Shown: positions 9,514 through 19,400 of the stretch, one piece after another
How the letters are laid out: every line of letters starts with the position of its first letter
Position numbering within the stretch: the stretch's first letter is position 1
Notes under the pieces: model-generated
What the model was told of the DNA's origin: nothing
The model's input: only the letters and a program-made list of their open reading frames with translations
The model's database searches: none
Source: CAYMUL01 sp964393605
GTDB taxonomy: Bacteria; Bacteroidota; Ignavibacteria; Ignavibacteriales; Ignavibacteriaceae
Direction: 5' to 3'
Length of the DNA: 64,000 nucleotides
Assembly (NCBI GenBank): GCA_964393605.1
Contig: CAYMUL010000002.1
Span: 62,001-126,000 of the forward strand
Made by a program: the position numbers and the translations under genes

Positions 9514-9751
9514 CTTGCAAATCAATCTTCGAAACAAAAGATTCAGCATCAATAGGAATTTCTTCCCCTTGTATTTTCTTTTCTTCAATCCAAATTTTCA
9601 GAAGATCGATAGCGGCTTCTTTCGCGCCATCAATTCCAAATCCATGCGTAGTTAAATCGAATGTCGGAATATGCGCATAATAATATCCCGGTTCAAAATT
9701 TTGCTCGGTTATCTTTTCATAAATTATTGTGTACATCACAAAATTATTCAT
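9497..9751 (-). CDS. hicB: HicB-family antitoxin
   Basis: 84 residues starting MNNFVMYTIIYEKITEQNF, with the partial RNase H-like HicB/UPF0150 core (YYYAHIPTFDLTTHGFGID, then EAAIDLLKIWIEE). There is no obvious DNA-binding helix-turn-helix or ribbon-helix-helix extension, as in many short HicB proteins. HicB neutralises HicA, an RNA-cleaving toxin, by blocking its active site. The partner gene downstream is broken, so this copy may be an orphan antitoxin. The order hicB-hicA is reversed relative to E. coli but common elsewhere. Confidence 0.8.
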   Translation of the reverse strand: MNNFVMYTIIYEKITEQNFEPGYYYAHIPTFDLTTHGFGIDGAKEAAIDLLKIWIEEKKIQGEEIPIDAESFVSKIDLQDAIYR

Positions 9752-9780
9752 TTAAAATTCATTAAGAATATTTCAACTTT

Positions 9781-10497
9781 CTATCCGGTGCGAATGATTG
9801 TCATCATTTCTTTGATGGCTTCGGGAAGCCCGACAAATACAGCCCGCGCAATAATCGCATGCCCGATGCTCACTTCATCAATATCAGTAAGTTCGCGAAA
9901 GATTTTCATGTTTTGATAATTCAATCCGTGTCCGGCATTCACTCCCATTCCGAGTTTCTTCGCATGTTTAGCGGCAAGTCGAACTTTTTCTAATTCATCA
10001 AATTGCTCTTCTTCAGTTAGGGCATTTGCAAAAATTCCGGTGTGAATCTCGATAAAGTCGGAATGAATTTCCGCCGCGGCATCAATTTGCTCAATCTCCG
10101 GTTCGATAAAAAGCGAAACCAAAATATTTCTCTTCTGCAATGTTTGTATTGCTTCCTTCAATCGGCTGATGTTATCGATAACATTAATCCCCCCTTCGGT
10201 TGTCAATTCCTGTCTTTTCTCGGGAACAATGGTTGCAAGTTCGGGACAAACAGCGCATGCGATTTTAATAATCTCTTCTGTTGCCGCCATTTCGAGATCG
10301 AGTTTGGTTGTAATTACTTCTTTTAAAATTTCTACATCTCTATCATTGACATGTCTTCTATCTTCGCGCAGATGAACGACGATACCGTCAACGCCGGCTT
10401 GCTCGGCAATCATCGCGGCGGCAACAGGTTCGGGCATTCTTTCGCCGCGCGCGTTTCGTAACGTTGCGACATGATCGATGTTTAATGCAAATCTCAT
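9781..10497 (-). CDS. pdxJ: Pyridoxine 5'-phosphate synthase
   Basis: 238 residues, the normal family length. PdxJ is a TIM barrel that condenses 1-deoxy-D-xylulose 5-phosphate with 3-amino-2-oxopropyl phosphate to make pyridoxine 5'-phosphate, the last ring-forming step of DXP-dependent vitamin B6 synthesis in the cytosol. Recognised by the N-terminal NIDHVATLRNARG, GIVVHLREDRRHV, LTTEGGINV, IEIHTGIFANA and the late VNAGHGLNYQN and VSIGHAIIARA. The start codon is 1 nt downstream of the CPBP protein stop, so the two are probably co-transcribed. Confidence 0.97.
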   Translation of the reverse strand: MRFALNIDHVATLRNARGERMPEPVAAAMIAEQAGVDGIVVHLREDRRHVNDRDVEILKEVITTKLDLEMAATEEIIKIACAVCPELATIVPEKRQELTTEGGINVIDNISRLKEAIQTLQKRNILVSLFIEPEIEQIDAAAEIHSDFIEIHTGIFANALTEEEQFDELEKVRLAAKHAKKLGMGVNAGHGLNYQNMKIFRELTDIDEVSIGHAIIARAVFVGLPEAIKEMMTIIRTG

Positions 10498-10498
10498 T

Positions 10499-11290
10499 TT
10501 ACCTCACGAATAAATATTTTAAAATATTAATTAAAGAAGAAAAGCCGATTCCGAAATCTTCGGTGCGATAGCGGAGGGTGGAAATGAAATCAATCATAAA
10601 CATTACGCCTGCGTGTGTGATGAAACAATAAATCATCGAGCGTGTTCTGAACGCAAGCACGCCGAGTGCAATTCCTCCGAAGATAGCTCCGAAAGTTTCG
10701 AGAAATGGTTTTCCGTTGTGCAAAATTACGAAAGGAATCATTTGAATAAACACTGAATAGTATCCAAATTTTTTCTCCAATCCGAAAAGCATAAATCCGC
10801 GCCAAATGAATTCCCACGCAAAAAGATATGTGAATATTCCCAACTCGTAATAAAAAAATAATTCCCAATCGATGCGCGCATTACCGAGATGCGGATACGT
10901 GATAGCAAAACTTTCCGTAGCAGAAACAAACCATACCATCAGAAACATTACACCCAAAAACAGAAATGAAATTGATAAGCCAAGTTTTGCATCGCCGAGT
11001 TGAATCCCGTAAGCAGAAGGTTTTTCTTTAAATAAAAAAATTATTATCAGGAGAGGAATAAATAAGAAGACGACCGAGTCTGCGGAAAACCAATAAAGAA
11101 ATTCATAAAGTTTGCCGTAGTAATTTTCTGCGAAACTTTCGGCAAAGTTATCTCTGAAAAATCTTCGCGACGCAAAATACCAGGAACAAGTTTGCAAAAT
11201 CGCAGTGAATAAAAATATCATCACAACTTTTTTATCGAGAGCAGAAATATTTTTCTTTACTTCCGTGAATTCTAAAATTAATTTTTTCAT
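10499..11290 (-). CDS. CPBP family intramembrane metalloprotease-like protein
   Basis: 263 residues with about seven hydrophobic segments. The AWEFIWRGFMLFG motif (CPBP/Abi motif 1, normally EExxxR, here with one of the two Glu positions kept), followed by FVILHNGKPFLETFGAIFGG and a late FITHAGVMFMID, matches the CAAX-protease and bacteriocin-processing family. Members cleave or bind prenylated or membrane proteins; the substrate here is unknown. Its ATG overlaps the stop of the EamA transporter gene by 4 nt (ATGA), indicating translational coupling. Confidence 0.8.
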   Translation of the reverse strand: MKKLILEFTEVKKNISALDKKVVMIFLFTAILQTCSWYFASRRFFRDNFAESFAENYYGKLYEFLYWFSADSVVFLFIPLLIIIFLFKEKPSAYGIQLGDAKLGLSISFLFLGVMFLMVWFVSATESFAITYPHLGNARIDWELFFYYELGIFTYLFAWEFIWRGFMLFGLEKKFGYYSVFIQMIPFVILHNGKPFLETFGAIFGGIALGVLAFRTRSMIYCFITHAGVMFMIDFISTLRYRTEDFGIGFSSLINILKYLFVR

Positions 11291-12144
11291 AAAAGAATAA
11301 TAAACAAAACACCGATAAACATTACAGCCGCACCGAGCAAACGATTGCGAATATTTTTTTCGTCAAGAAAAAAGTAGCCGAGAAAAACAGAGATCATTCC
11401 CGCAGTTCTTTTTAACGCGATAACATAAGCAACAAGCGTGAGTGAAAGTGCATTCATGTGCAAAAAGAATCCGCATGAGGTTAAAAATCCAACCATCAAT
11501 AAATTTTTCTTTTCAAGTTTGATTTCCGCAAAGTTCAATTTTCCTTTCAGCAGCAAAAAGGTAGTTGTTCCACAAAATACAATAAGATTTATAAAAAATA
11601 GATGTTGCCAAACGGAAGAAGCATTGATTGCACGCTTATCAAAATTGGCTGACAAACTCCACACAAAAGAAACGATGAGCATGTAGCGCGTTCCTTTATT
11701 TTTTAGTAGAGCTTTAAATGGTGCAAATATATTTCGCGAATCGAATTTCGCATTCAACAAATATGAGCCGACGACGATGAACAAAATTCCGAGCAAACCT
11801 GATGTATCGGGAAATTCACCAATTAATAAAGGCGAGGTTAACAGCAGAAACAATGGCGTAAAACTCAGCATCGGAACAACGAGTGAAATATCGCCTTTGG
11901 CAATTGCGCGGTGATAAAGAATTGCGGCGGTAATATTCGCCACACCCGATATTGAAACCGAAATGAAAAACTCTTGCGAGAATTTCAACTCAATTAAAAA
12001 TATTACAGGCGAAAAAAATATCAGCGGGATAAGATTATTAAACCACGAAACGAGAAGTGAATCAACATTGCGCGATGCTTTTTTGCTAAACACATTTCTT
12101 ATTGCGTCTGCAAATGGATTCAAGCCTGCAAATAAAAGCCACAT
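11287..12144 (-). CDS. EamA/DMT superfamily transporter
   Basis: 285 residues with about ten predicted membrane helices in two halves, the drug/metabolite transporter (EamA) pattern. Recognisable parts are the first helix WLLFAGLNPFADAIRNVF, the YHRAIAKGDISLVVPM segment at the end of the first half and ALKRTAGMISVFLGYFFLDE in the second half. Such carriers export metabolites or drugs; the substrate cannot be deduced. It lies 12 nt downstream of nth and overlaps the CPBP gene. Confidence 0.85.
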   Translation of the reverse strand: MWLLFAGLNPFADAIRNVFSKKASRNVDSLLVSWFNNLIPLIFFSPVIFLIELKFSQEFFISVSISGVANITAAILYHRAIAKGDISLVVPMLSFTPLFLLLTSPLLIGEFPDTSGLLGILFIVVGSYLLNAKFDSRNIFAPFKALLKNKGTRYMLIVSFVWSLSANFDKRAINASSVWQHLFFINLIVFCGTTTFLLLKGKLNFAEIKLEKKNLLMVGFLTSCGFFLHMNALSLTLVAYVIALKRTAGMISVFLGYFFLDEKNIRNRLLGAAVMFIGVLFIILL

Positions 12145-12156
12145 CAGATTTTGCTT

Positions 12157-12864
12157 TCAGATTGCATCGAGCAGTAAGAATTTATTTTTCTTCTTTTCTT
12201 TGGGAGATAAAAAATTTTTCGATTCATATTTACAAATATCACTTAAAGGACACTTGACACAAAGCGGCTTTTTAGGATGACAAATTTCGCGTCCCAATAA
12301 AATTAAATTCGTGTGAATTGTATGCGCTGAATTTTTCGGCAGTGAATTGTTTATCGCATAAAAAGTTTTTTCGGGGGATGACGTTTTAACCGCGCTAATT
12401 CTGTTTAATGTTCGATGAACATGCGTATCAACGGGACAAACATTCCGTCGAAGAGAAAAAAGAAGAACACAACTTGCAGTCTTAATACCGATACCTCTAA
12501 TCGAAGTGAGTTCGCGAAGAATATCTTCATCCTTTTTATTCTTCAAATAATCCAAACTCAATTTGCCAGATGTGCGATGAAGATATTTCAGTAAGTCTAA
12601 AATTGTTTTTGCCTTTTGAGATGCTAAACCGGCAACATTAATTTCCTTTCCCAAATTTCGATGAGAAAGAATTAATACTTCTTCCCAAGTTTGAAATTTA
12701 TCTTTAAGATTTTTGTAAGCGCGAAATGAATTGTTATCGTTTGTATTTTGAGAAAGTATTGTACCGATGAGAATATTCAGCGGATCGGGTTTTCTCTTAG
12801 CCCTCGGCGGCACGCCGAAGTAAGAGATTAAAAGGAGATTAATTTTGTTTAACAGTGAACGCAT
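12157..12864 (-). CDS. nth: Endonuclease III-like DNA glycosylase/AP lyase
   Basis: 235 residues. The helix-hairpin-helix element GIGIKTASCV carries the catalytic lysine Lys128, and PVDTHVHR carries Asp146. Four cysteines (195, 202, 205, 211) have the C-x6-C-x2-C-x5-C spacing of the 4Fe-4S cluster loop. Endonuclease III removes oxidised pyrimidines and nicks the abasic site in base excision repair. The protein is slightly longer than E. coli Nth because of a basic C-terminal tail. It is the first gene of the run nth-EamA-CPBP-pdxJ. Confidence 0.9.
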   Translation of the reverse strand: MRSLLNKINLLLISYFGVPPRAKRKPDPLNILIGTILSQNTNDNNSFRAYKNLKDKFQTWEEVLILSHRNLGKEINVAGLASQKAKTILDLLKYLHRTSGKLSLDYLKNKKDEDILRELTSIRGIGIKTASCVLLFSLRRNVCPVDTHVHRTLNRISAVKTSSPEKTFYAINNSLPKNSAHTIHTNLILLGREICHPKKPLCVKCPLSDICKYESKNFLSPKEKKKNKFLLLDAI

Positions 12865-13022
12865 TGATGAAGAAATTGATAGTCATATTAAGTTGAACTT
12901 CTGTATGTGGAATCAAGAGATACTCCCATCTTTAGAACGATTCGACTTGTTACACTAAGAAGCATATTTACAATACTCCGATGCGACTCGCGTTCTCTTC
13001 CGAATCAGATTTACGTTTCGAA

Positions 13023-14333
13023 TCATTTTTTAACCGGCAATAGTTTGTGTTCCATATCGAACACCTCCTTTTCTCGTAATATTTCTTTTTTCAATTCTTT
13101 TTCCGTAGGTAAATAAGGAACGTACTTAGATATAAAAATCTGTTTCTGTTTTTCAGGAAGAGTGTATTTTATTACGGCATTATTTTTTTCTGCGCAAAGT
13201 ATCACCCCTATTGTATCGTTTTCATCTTTCATCTTTTGGTTGCGATTAAAGTAATTAACGTACATTTGCATCTGCCCGATATCTTGATGAGTTAGTTTGC
13301 CAACTTTCAGATCAAATAAAATATGACTTCTCGTGAGACGGTTGTAAAACACTAGATCGATATGATAATGATCATTCTCGAGCGTAATTCTTTTTTGGCG
13401 TGCAACAAATGAAAAACCTTTGCCAAGTTCCAAAAGAAATTTTTGAAGATGATCAATCAACGCTTTCTCTAAATCTTCTTCATAATATTTTTCCATATTT
13501 CCAAGACCAAGAAACTCGAACACATAAGGGTCTTTAATTAAATCACCGGGTTCCTGTATATGCTGACCTTTCCGCGCCATTCTTATTACAGCTTTTTTAT
13601 TTTTGCTAAGTGAAAGTCTTTCAAAGAGAAGAGAAGTAATCTGTCGATCAAGTTCGCGTGTACTCCAATTGGAATTTGCGGCTTCATTCATATAAAATAA
13701 ACGTGCTTCTTCTCTATCAAGCTTAAGCAAAAGCCGGTAGTGAGTCCAGCTTAACTCAGGGCGCAAATAATTTTTAAGTTCACCAGATTTGCGATTCACG
13801 GCTTCTTGAATTACAAATCCTGAACGTACTGCGTCCATTTTTTTTCCTGTGAGAGATTTACTACTCGATACATGCTTAATTGGATTCGAAGATTTTCTAC
13901 CTATGGGGTAGAGTGTTAAACTTTTTTCTTTTATGAATTCATCACGCACTGCGTGATGAATTGCTTTTTTTGAAGAAGCAGATTCTCTACTCAATCGGTG
14001 GAGTTTTGAACTTTCTTCTTTTATGAATTCATCACGCAGTGCGTGATGAATTGGGAACGCAAGAAAAAATAACCTGAAGTAGCGTACATTTGTCTCTGTG
14101 AAGCCCTTCCCGAAATCTTTGGTAAGTTTAACAGCCAATTCTTTTATAAGAAACTCACCATAGCCTGCCCGTTTTTTCCATTTGAATTCTTCTTCAACAA
14201 TCATGCGACCGATATTCCAATAAGCTTCTACCATAAGAAAATTAACCGCACGAAAGGACCTGCGGCGAGCATCTGCCAATATGGTCTTTACTTCTTTATA
14301 AAAGTTTTGTGTAACAATTGCTTTCCGGCTCAT
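13023..14333 (-). CDS. DUF1016/YhcG-type PDDEXK nuclease with in-frame repeats
   Basis: 436 residues. The N-terminal DUF1016 domain (about 1-92, IGRMIVEEEF then FTETNVRYFRLFF) resumes at about 190 with LRPELSWTHYRLLLKLDREE. The C-terminal PDDEXK-like nuclease domain contains FVARQKRITLENDHYHIDLV and ILFDLKVGKLTHQDIGQMQM, giving the Asp, Glu/Asp and Lys of the nuclease core. Between residues 95 and 190 lies an insert with two 30-residue tandem repeats (IHHALRDEFIKEES and IHHAVRDEFIKEKS) plus a weak third. DUF1016 proteins are linked to restriction or defence loci. The start overlaps the truncated methyltransferase stop (ATGA). Confidence 0.85.
   Translation of the reverse strand: MSRKAIVTQNFYKEVKTILADARRRSFRAVNFLMVEAYWNIGRMIVEEEFKWKKRAGYGEFLIKELAVKLTKDFGKGFTETNVRYFRLFFLAFPIHHALRDEFIKEESSKLHRLSRESASSKKAIHHAVRDEFIKEKSLTLYPIGRKSSNPIKHVSSSKSLTGKKMDAVRSGFVIQEAVNRKSGELKNYLRPELSWTHYRLLLKLDREEARLFYMNEAANSNWSTRELDRQITSLLFERLSLSKNKKAVIRMARKGQHIQEPGDLIKDPYVFEFLGLGNMEKYYEEDLEKALIDHLQKFLLELGKGFSFVARQKRITLENDHYHIDLVFYNRLTRSHILFDLKVGKLTHQDIGQMQMYVNYFNRNQKMKDENDTIGVILCAEKNNAVIKYTLPEKQKQIFISKYVPYLPTEKELKKEILREKEVFDMEHKLLPVKK
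13891..14053. repeat. Two 73-bp palindromic repeat copies inside a CDS
   Basis: Copy one is 13891-13963 and copy two is 13981-14053, starting 90 nt (30 codons) apart and therefore in frame. Each ends in a perfect palindrome with 13-base arms, AATTCATCACGCA and its complement around one central base (13936-13962 and 14026-14052). The rest of each unit matches with scattered substitutions. The structure resembles palindromic elements that insert within genes without breaking the frame. Confidence 0.85.
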
Positions 14334-14638
14334 CCGTTACCTCCAATTTTTTGTGTTATAAGATTCAACCAAAATGAATATTCGAAATTATCATCATATT
14401 GTTCAAAGGTATTACCAGTATTATAAGGGGGGTCTATAAAAATACATTTTATTTTTTCTGCAAAGTTTTGTTCAAGAGATTTAGATGCAAGGAGGTTATC
14501 ACCAAAGATTAGCATGTTATTAGTATTCTTGTCTCCAAAAGATTTTTCAGGTGCTTCGATTAAAATGCGCGGTTCAAGTTTCGTCTGTTTATCATTTCCG
14601 ATCCATGTTAATTCCAGTTTTTGATTTCCATTATTCAT
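14330..14638 (-). CDS. Truncated type III-like DNA methyltransferase (mod remnant)
   Basis: 102 residues from an ATG at 14636-14638. It contains NNMLIFGDNLLASKSLEQNF, and KIKCIFIDPPYNTG with the catalytic DPPY (motif IV) of beta-type N6-adenine methyltransferases (Mod subunits), then DDNFEYSFWLNL. A full Mod protein runs several hundred residues further with the FxGxG motif near the end; here the frame changes to a nine-residue tail and stops, overlapping the DUF1016 start. It is best read as the 5' remnant of a type III modification gene and cannot methylate alone. Confidence 0.8.
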   Translation of the reverse strand: MNNGNQKLELTWIGNDKQTKLEPRILIEAPEKSFGDKNTNNMLIFGDNLLASKSLEQNFAEKIKCIFIDPPYNTGNTFEQYDDNFEYSFWLNLITQKIGGNG

Positions 14639-14756
14639 GCGTTTAGTTCCTTAATATCTTTGCCAATTTACACGCCAAAGCAAAGCGGCGGCGGGTAAAG
14701 GTAAGTTCTAATTTTGGTTTGGAGTTCATAAATATTCTCATTATCAGTATCCGAAT

Positions 14757-15160
14757 TTACAGAATTCTATGATTAACAGAATTAGTTTGAATGTATTTGG
14801 GATTGAATATTAATTTATATGGTAGACTTTTACTCCCGAAATTTATTAATAATCCTAATGGAAAATCGTATGCCACTACATAATTTTTTGCCTGCGCTAA
14901 GTGAACATCTTCTAAATTTATGACAGCTTTTAATTCAACTAAGAGTTTATTTTCAACGATAAAATCTGCTCTTCGGGTTCCAACAGCAATTCCATCCTAA
15001 TAAATAGTATGTTCTTTTTCCCTTTCAAATTGAATTCCGGTTTTTTCCAATTCGATTGCAAGGCATCGCTGATAAATAACTTCATGAAAGCCATATCAAG
15101 AGTATTATGCATTTTAATCGAACAGACAATAATTTTATATGCTAATTCATCTTTAATCAT
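14757..15160 (-). pseudogene. GxxExxY family protein, broken
   Basis: From the ATG at 15158-15160 the frame reads MIKDELAYKIIVCSIKMHNT and then loses phase after a TTCATGAAG. The family sequence continues in another frame as EVIYQRCLAIELEKTGIQFE, meets an in-frame TAG, and then reads GIAVGTRRADFIVENKLLVE and LKAVINLEDVHLAQAKNY before a TAA at 14757-14759. GxxExxY proteins are small PDDEXK-fold proteins of unknown role, common near defence or mobile genes; the core ADFIVENKLLVELKA residues are still visible. At least one frameshift and one nonsense codon make it a pseudogene. Confidence 0.85.
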
Positions 15161-15225
15161 ATTCCAAAAATCATTTCACTTAACCACTGATTAATAGATT
15201 AATCCCTTTCATGACTTCCACCCAA

Positions 15226-15270
15226 CTCAAAATTCACTCGATCTCAAAATTCACTCGATCTCAAAATTCT
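15226..15270. repeat. 17-bp tandem repeat x2.6
   Basis: The unit CTCAAAATTCACTCGAT occurs at 15226-15242 and 15243-15259, followed by a partial third copy to 15270. It lies between the GxxExxY pseudogene and the PorV-like gene. Confidence 0.85.
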
Positions 15271-15345
15271 GTAAATCATGATACTCACAGGAAGGTATAT
15301 CAAACAGAAGAGGCAACTAAAATAATCACCTCTTCCGAAAAAAAT

Positions 15346-16383
15346 TTAGAATCTCAACCCGATGTCAACGAACTGCACATTTTCCAAACGTCCGTAATCT
15401 GCCCAGCCGTAATTAATTTGAATTGCAGTAGAACCAGTCATATTATAAATCAATCCACCGCCGAAAGTTAAACCCTGTTCGCTATCTCGAAGGAAAAGCG
15501 ATTTGTAACCGGCACGCGCAAAAAACATTTCATCGTAAGCGACTTCCATACCGGCGTTGACATATTCAGTGTTATCGTTCGGGTGAGTAGCATCGAGTGC
15601 CGTAGTAATTCTAAGATAACGTTCCTTCACAACATCCATCGCAAGTCCGAGCCGGAATGTTAAGGGAATATCAAACCTACCCGTTTCATATTTTGAGAGA
15701 ACATTATTCGGACCGGTATCGGGATTTCCATCGGGATCATAATTGAAGAGAATATCTCTTCCGTCCATCTGCATTTTCGAACCGAAGTTTGAAATGCTCG
15801 CGGCAATGATTAATCCGTTAAAAGGTGTTTCGTACCATGTTCCAAGATCGACAGCAAATCCACCGGCAGTAGAATTCCAAATTTGCTCGCGCAAATATTT
15901 GAATTGAAAACCGAGTGAAAATTTATCTGTTAATCTGCGAGCATATCCGACACCAAAAGCAAGCGAAGAGGCATCCCAAACTCTACCATCACCTTCAGGA
16001 AATTCGAACGTTCTCACTTTATCTTCAGGCACACCGAGTTGTGTCATCGAAAAGAAAAACGTACCTAAATCTTCGAGATGCAGCGAAGCCGCCGCAAAGT
16101 CGTATGATATATCCGCAAGCCATTCTGCATGATTGAAAGCAACTTCACCGTTACCGGTGCCGTTTGCTATTCCGGCAGGATTCCAATAAACGGAATAGAT
16201 ATCGTTACTGATGGCGGTAAAAGCACCTCCCATTGCAATCGCTCTTGCCCCCGCGCCGATCTTAAGAAATTGCGCGGCGGTCGTTCCTACTTTGGAAGTG
16301 CTTCTATCCAATTGTGCGAGTGAATTGGTTGCAAAAAATAAAACTGCAAATAATGTTGATGTTATTAAAAATTTTTTAATCAT
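15346..16383 (-). CDS. PorV/PorQ family outer-membrane protein
   Basis: About 345 residues from MIKKFLITST; an upstream in-frame ATG at 16405 is possible, but GGAG lies 9 nt before the ATG at 16381-16383. After the signal peptide comes VGTTAAQFLKIGAGARAIAM then GAFTAISNDIYSVYWNPAGI, the PorV/PorQ hallmark, and a FadL-like barrel ending in VDIGLRF. PorV is the outer-membrane lid that receives T9SS substrates and hands them to the attachment complex. It is the last gene of an operon with a 1200-aa T9SS substrate and a TonB receptor, so it may be dedicated to that substrate. Confidence 0.85.
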   Translation of the reverse strand: MIKKFLITSTLFAVLFFATNSLAQLDRSTSKVGTTAAQFLKIGAGARAIAMGGAFTAISNDIYSVYWNPAGIANGTGNGEVAFNHAEWLADISYDFAAASLHLEDLGTFFFSMTQLGVPEDKVRTFEFPEGDGRVWDASSLAFGVGYARRLTDKFSLGFQFKYLREQIWNSTAGGFAVDLGTWYETPFNGLIIAASISNFGSKMQMDGRDILFNYDPDGNPDTGPNNVLSKYETGRFDIPLTFRLGLAMDVVKERYLRITTALDATHPNDNTEYVNAGMEVAYDEMFFARAGYKSLFLRDSEQGLTFGGGLIYNMTGSTAIQINYGWADYGRLENVQFVDIGLRF

Positions 16384-16412
16384 GATCTTATCTCCGATTG
16401 AATTCATTTCAG

Positions 16413-19400
16413 TTATTTAATTACCGCGAATCTTCCGATTTTTTCGCCGACGCCGGGAATATCTACATGATAGATATACACACCGTAAGCGATGCGTTGC
16501 CCTTCGTTGCTTAAAAGATTCCACGAAGCGATACTTGTGTTATCATCTTTTTGAATCGTCTGCACGAGTTCGCCGGTGAGCGTGTAAATTCTTAAAGTAC
16601 ACTTCGGAGGAAGATTTCTAAATTGTAAATCTCTTTCGCCGCGAAGATTAGCCAAACGTCCCGGCGCTTCGGAACCGCTGAAACCAACGTAAGGATTCGG
16701 CACAACATATATTTGATCTAAGTTATCAGAGACAGCGGCGGCATCAAACGTTGCGGCTTGAGTAGTGAAGAAATATTCATCGCCGGCGCGGAAAGGTTTC
16801 TTATTCTTTATGAAAAAAACATCTCCGTTCTTCGGCAGAATTGATGTTGCCAAGGTATCTTTTGTCGGCATGAAAAGAACTTCATAACTTGTTCTGAATC
16901 CTGTTTCTCCTTGCGGTTGAATCACGATTACTTCTCCCCAATTCCATCTGTCTTTATTTTTATCGTTGTTATCTTTAACGAGAAAAGTAGCCGGTTCATT
17001 CGTAGTAACGTTCCAAACTTTGAAAGGCAACACGGATTTTTTAACCGTGGGCGATAAAGTAGAACGAGCTGTATCGGAAGGATTTGCCCAAACATAAACA
17101 GTATCGGTACCGACAACCTTCATAGTTGTATCCGTCGAACCCCAACGAATTTCATAATCGGCGCGCCATTTAATCCTTGTTGCGGCATTACCGACTGAAA
17201 CGATATAATGAGATACCGTGTCATAAATATTTGTAGCAGCATTATTCAAAAATTTCGTTTCGGCGTAATCGATTGTCAGCGAATCGTTCTTCACATAAAT
17301 CTTTGAGCCAAAGAAATCGGGATTGTTATCCTCTCCTTGAATCATTTTACTTTTTTGGACAGGATAATATCTATACTTCGCCGTGAAAGTAGCATTTGAA
17401 GGAAGTGAACCGGGAGATGAACCTCTAATTTTTCCGCTTTCAAAATTGAGCGCGTAGTTTGAAGGACTCACAAGATTGTTTCCTGAATCGAACACTTCAA
17501 AACTAAAGCTTTGAATATTTTGTTTTCCTAAATTCACGAACACTGTATCCTTTGAAACAAATTTTTCTGTAACGCCCGTTGAATCGAGAATGCTGTAAGT
17601 TACAGAATCATCAAACACAATTTTGAATGAACGATTCTCAACGGAAAGGTCATCGAAAATTTGGATTGAGATATCTCCTGTAGAATTTCCTTTCACCAAA
17701 GTCGGTTTGCCGTTAATACCGGCTTGAGCATTAGTATAACCGCTTCCAATCGGATTGGGAGTAACTGCAACAGTGTTCACATCAAAAATTAATTGGCTCG
17801 TAATCGGGTCTCGTTGAATAACCGATTGCGATTCAGTCGGCGGAATTTCTTTTCCGACTTCAATATTTCCGCCGTCATACGAAACTACGGCATAATAATA
17901 TGTAACGCCATTTTGAACAGTCGAATCAACATATTCATGAACAAGACCTGTGTTATTTCCGAGATAATATTTTACTGCTCTTCCCTGATATTCGACAGGA
18001 TGAAAACCGCTGAGAGAATCAATCAAATCCCATTGTGCGCGTTTGCCTGTGTTCGGATCGAAGAGAGCTTGTCCGAGGAAAGGTACGCCGTTTCCATCTG
18101 TAATTGTGTAGACATCAGCGAACGTAAAATCCTGGCTGCGATATATTTTGTATCCTTGAAAATCTTTTTTTGTTGAGAGAGGATCAACCGAGCCTTCGGC
18201 TCTTGTATCCCAATAAAGTTTTACACGTTTATCTCCTGCAACGGCTTTAACGACGGGCTTCAAAGGAGGTTGAGCAAAACGATAATCGGCTTCCAAAACT
18301 CTTGTAGATGTCTCGGCATTTAGCACAAGGTCATCTCTATTATCGCCAAATAAAATTACCATCGAAAATCTTTGCGACTCCCCTGTTTTAAGTGAAAGAG
18401 GTCCGCTTCCAAAATTGAAAATGTTATCTCCTTGTGTGCCAAGTAATTCTTGATTCGGATCAATTGAGTCGGAAGATAACCATTCCCACATTAGAGTAGC
18501 ATTTTTCGGAACGTTCGGCAAACTGTTTGTATAAGCCGCGGCATGAAAACTTGTTAAACCAATTTGATCGGATTCTGAAATATCTCTCAAACCAAAATTC
18601 GGTTCACTGCCTGCCCACTTGTAGCCAAGCAATCGTGTATCGGCAATAGGTTCGCCGAGGTCATATTTATTGTTTCCGTTATTATCGAGAAACCATCCTT
18701 GCGAAGGCAGTCCGTCCCCTTCGCCGTAATCGGATCCGGGATAGTTTGGAGAATCCGGACCGATACCATCAATTCCAATATCATCTTTCGCGGCAACCCA
18801 ATCGCCGTCTTCATCCCCTTCATATCTTGGTTTGGGAGCGCCAAAGACTGCAGTGTACTTTGTTACATCGGCAATTCCGAAAGTGAGGGGAATCGTAACG
18901 CCATCAATAAAATTTCCTGCCGAGTTAGCAGGATTTTCATCGATGATACCATCATCATCGTTGTCTCTTCCGTCACTGGAATTTGTCGGCGATTCCAAAA
19001 ATTTCCACCCGAAATAACCGGCGGCTCTACCTCCGGCTCCTTTCATATCATCATCCCAAGCATAAACCATGTTTCTTGCTCTTTGAGGATAAGGATCTGC
19101 AAGAATTCCTGAAGGCGGAATAAAGTAAGCGCGGTCATCGCTATAATCGGAAGGACCTCCGACGTGCGGGTCGCCGTGCATTCCGAAATAAACTCTGTTT
19201 AAATCTTTTTCACTCGCATTCGTAACTTGATAAACAAGAAACACGAGATCTTCTGCGAGCGGATTATTGAACTGAACTACGCGAACTTCCATATCAAGAC
19301 CAAGTCCTCCCTTTGATGTATCGGTGGAGAAAGGTTTGTATCTCGGTTCAGTATAGTTTGTGTAATCATCGAGTACAAAATAAACTTCTTCATCGGGTGC

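Noticed and set aside
13891..14053. Possible CRISPR array
   Set aside because: Only two 73-bp units with no spacers of regular length, and they are translated in frame inside a gene.
15284..15345. Hairpin GAAGAGG...CCTCTTC as terminator of the PorV-like gene
   Set aside because: Only 7 bp and not followed by a proper T run in the minus direction; kept as weak at best.
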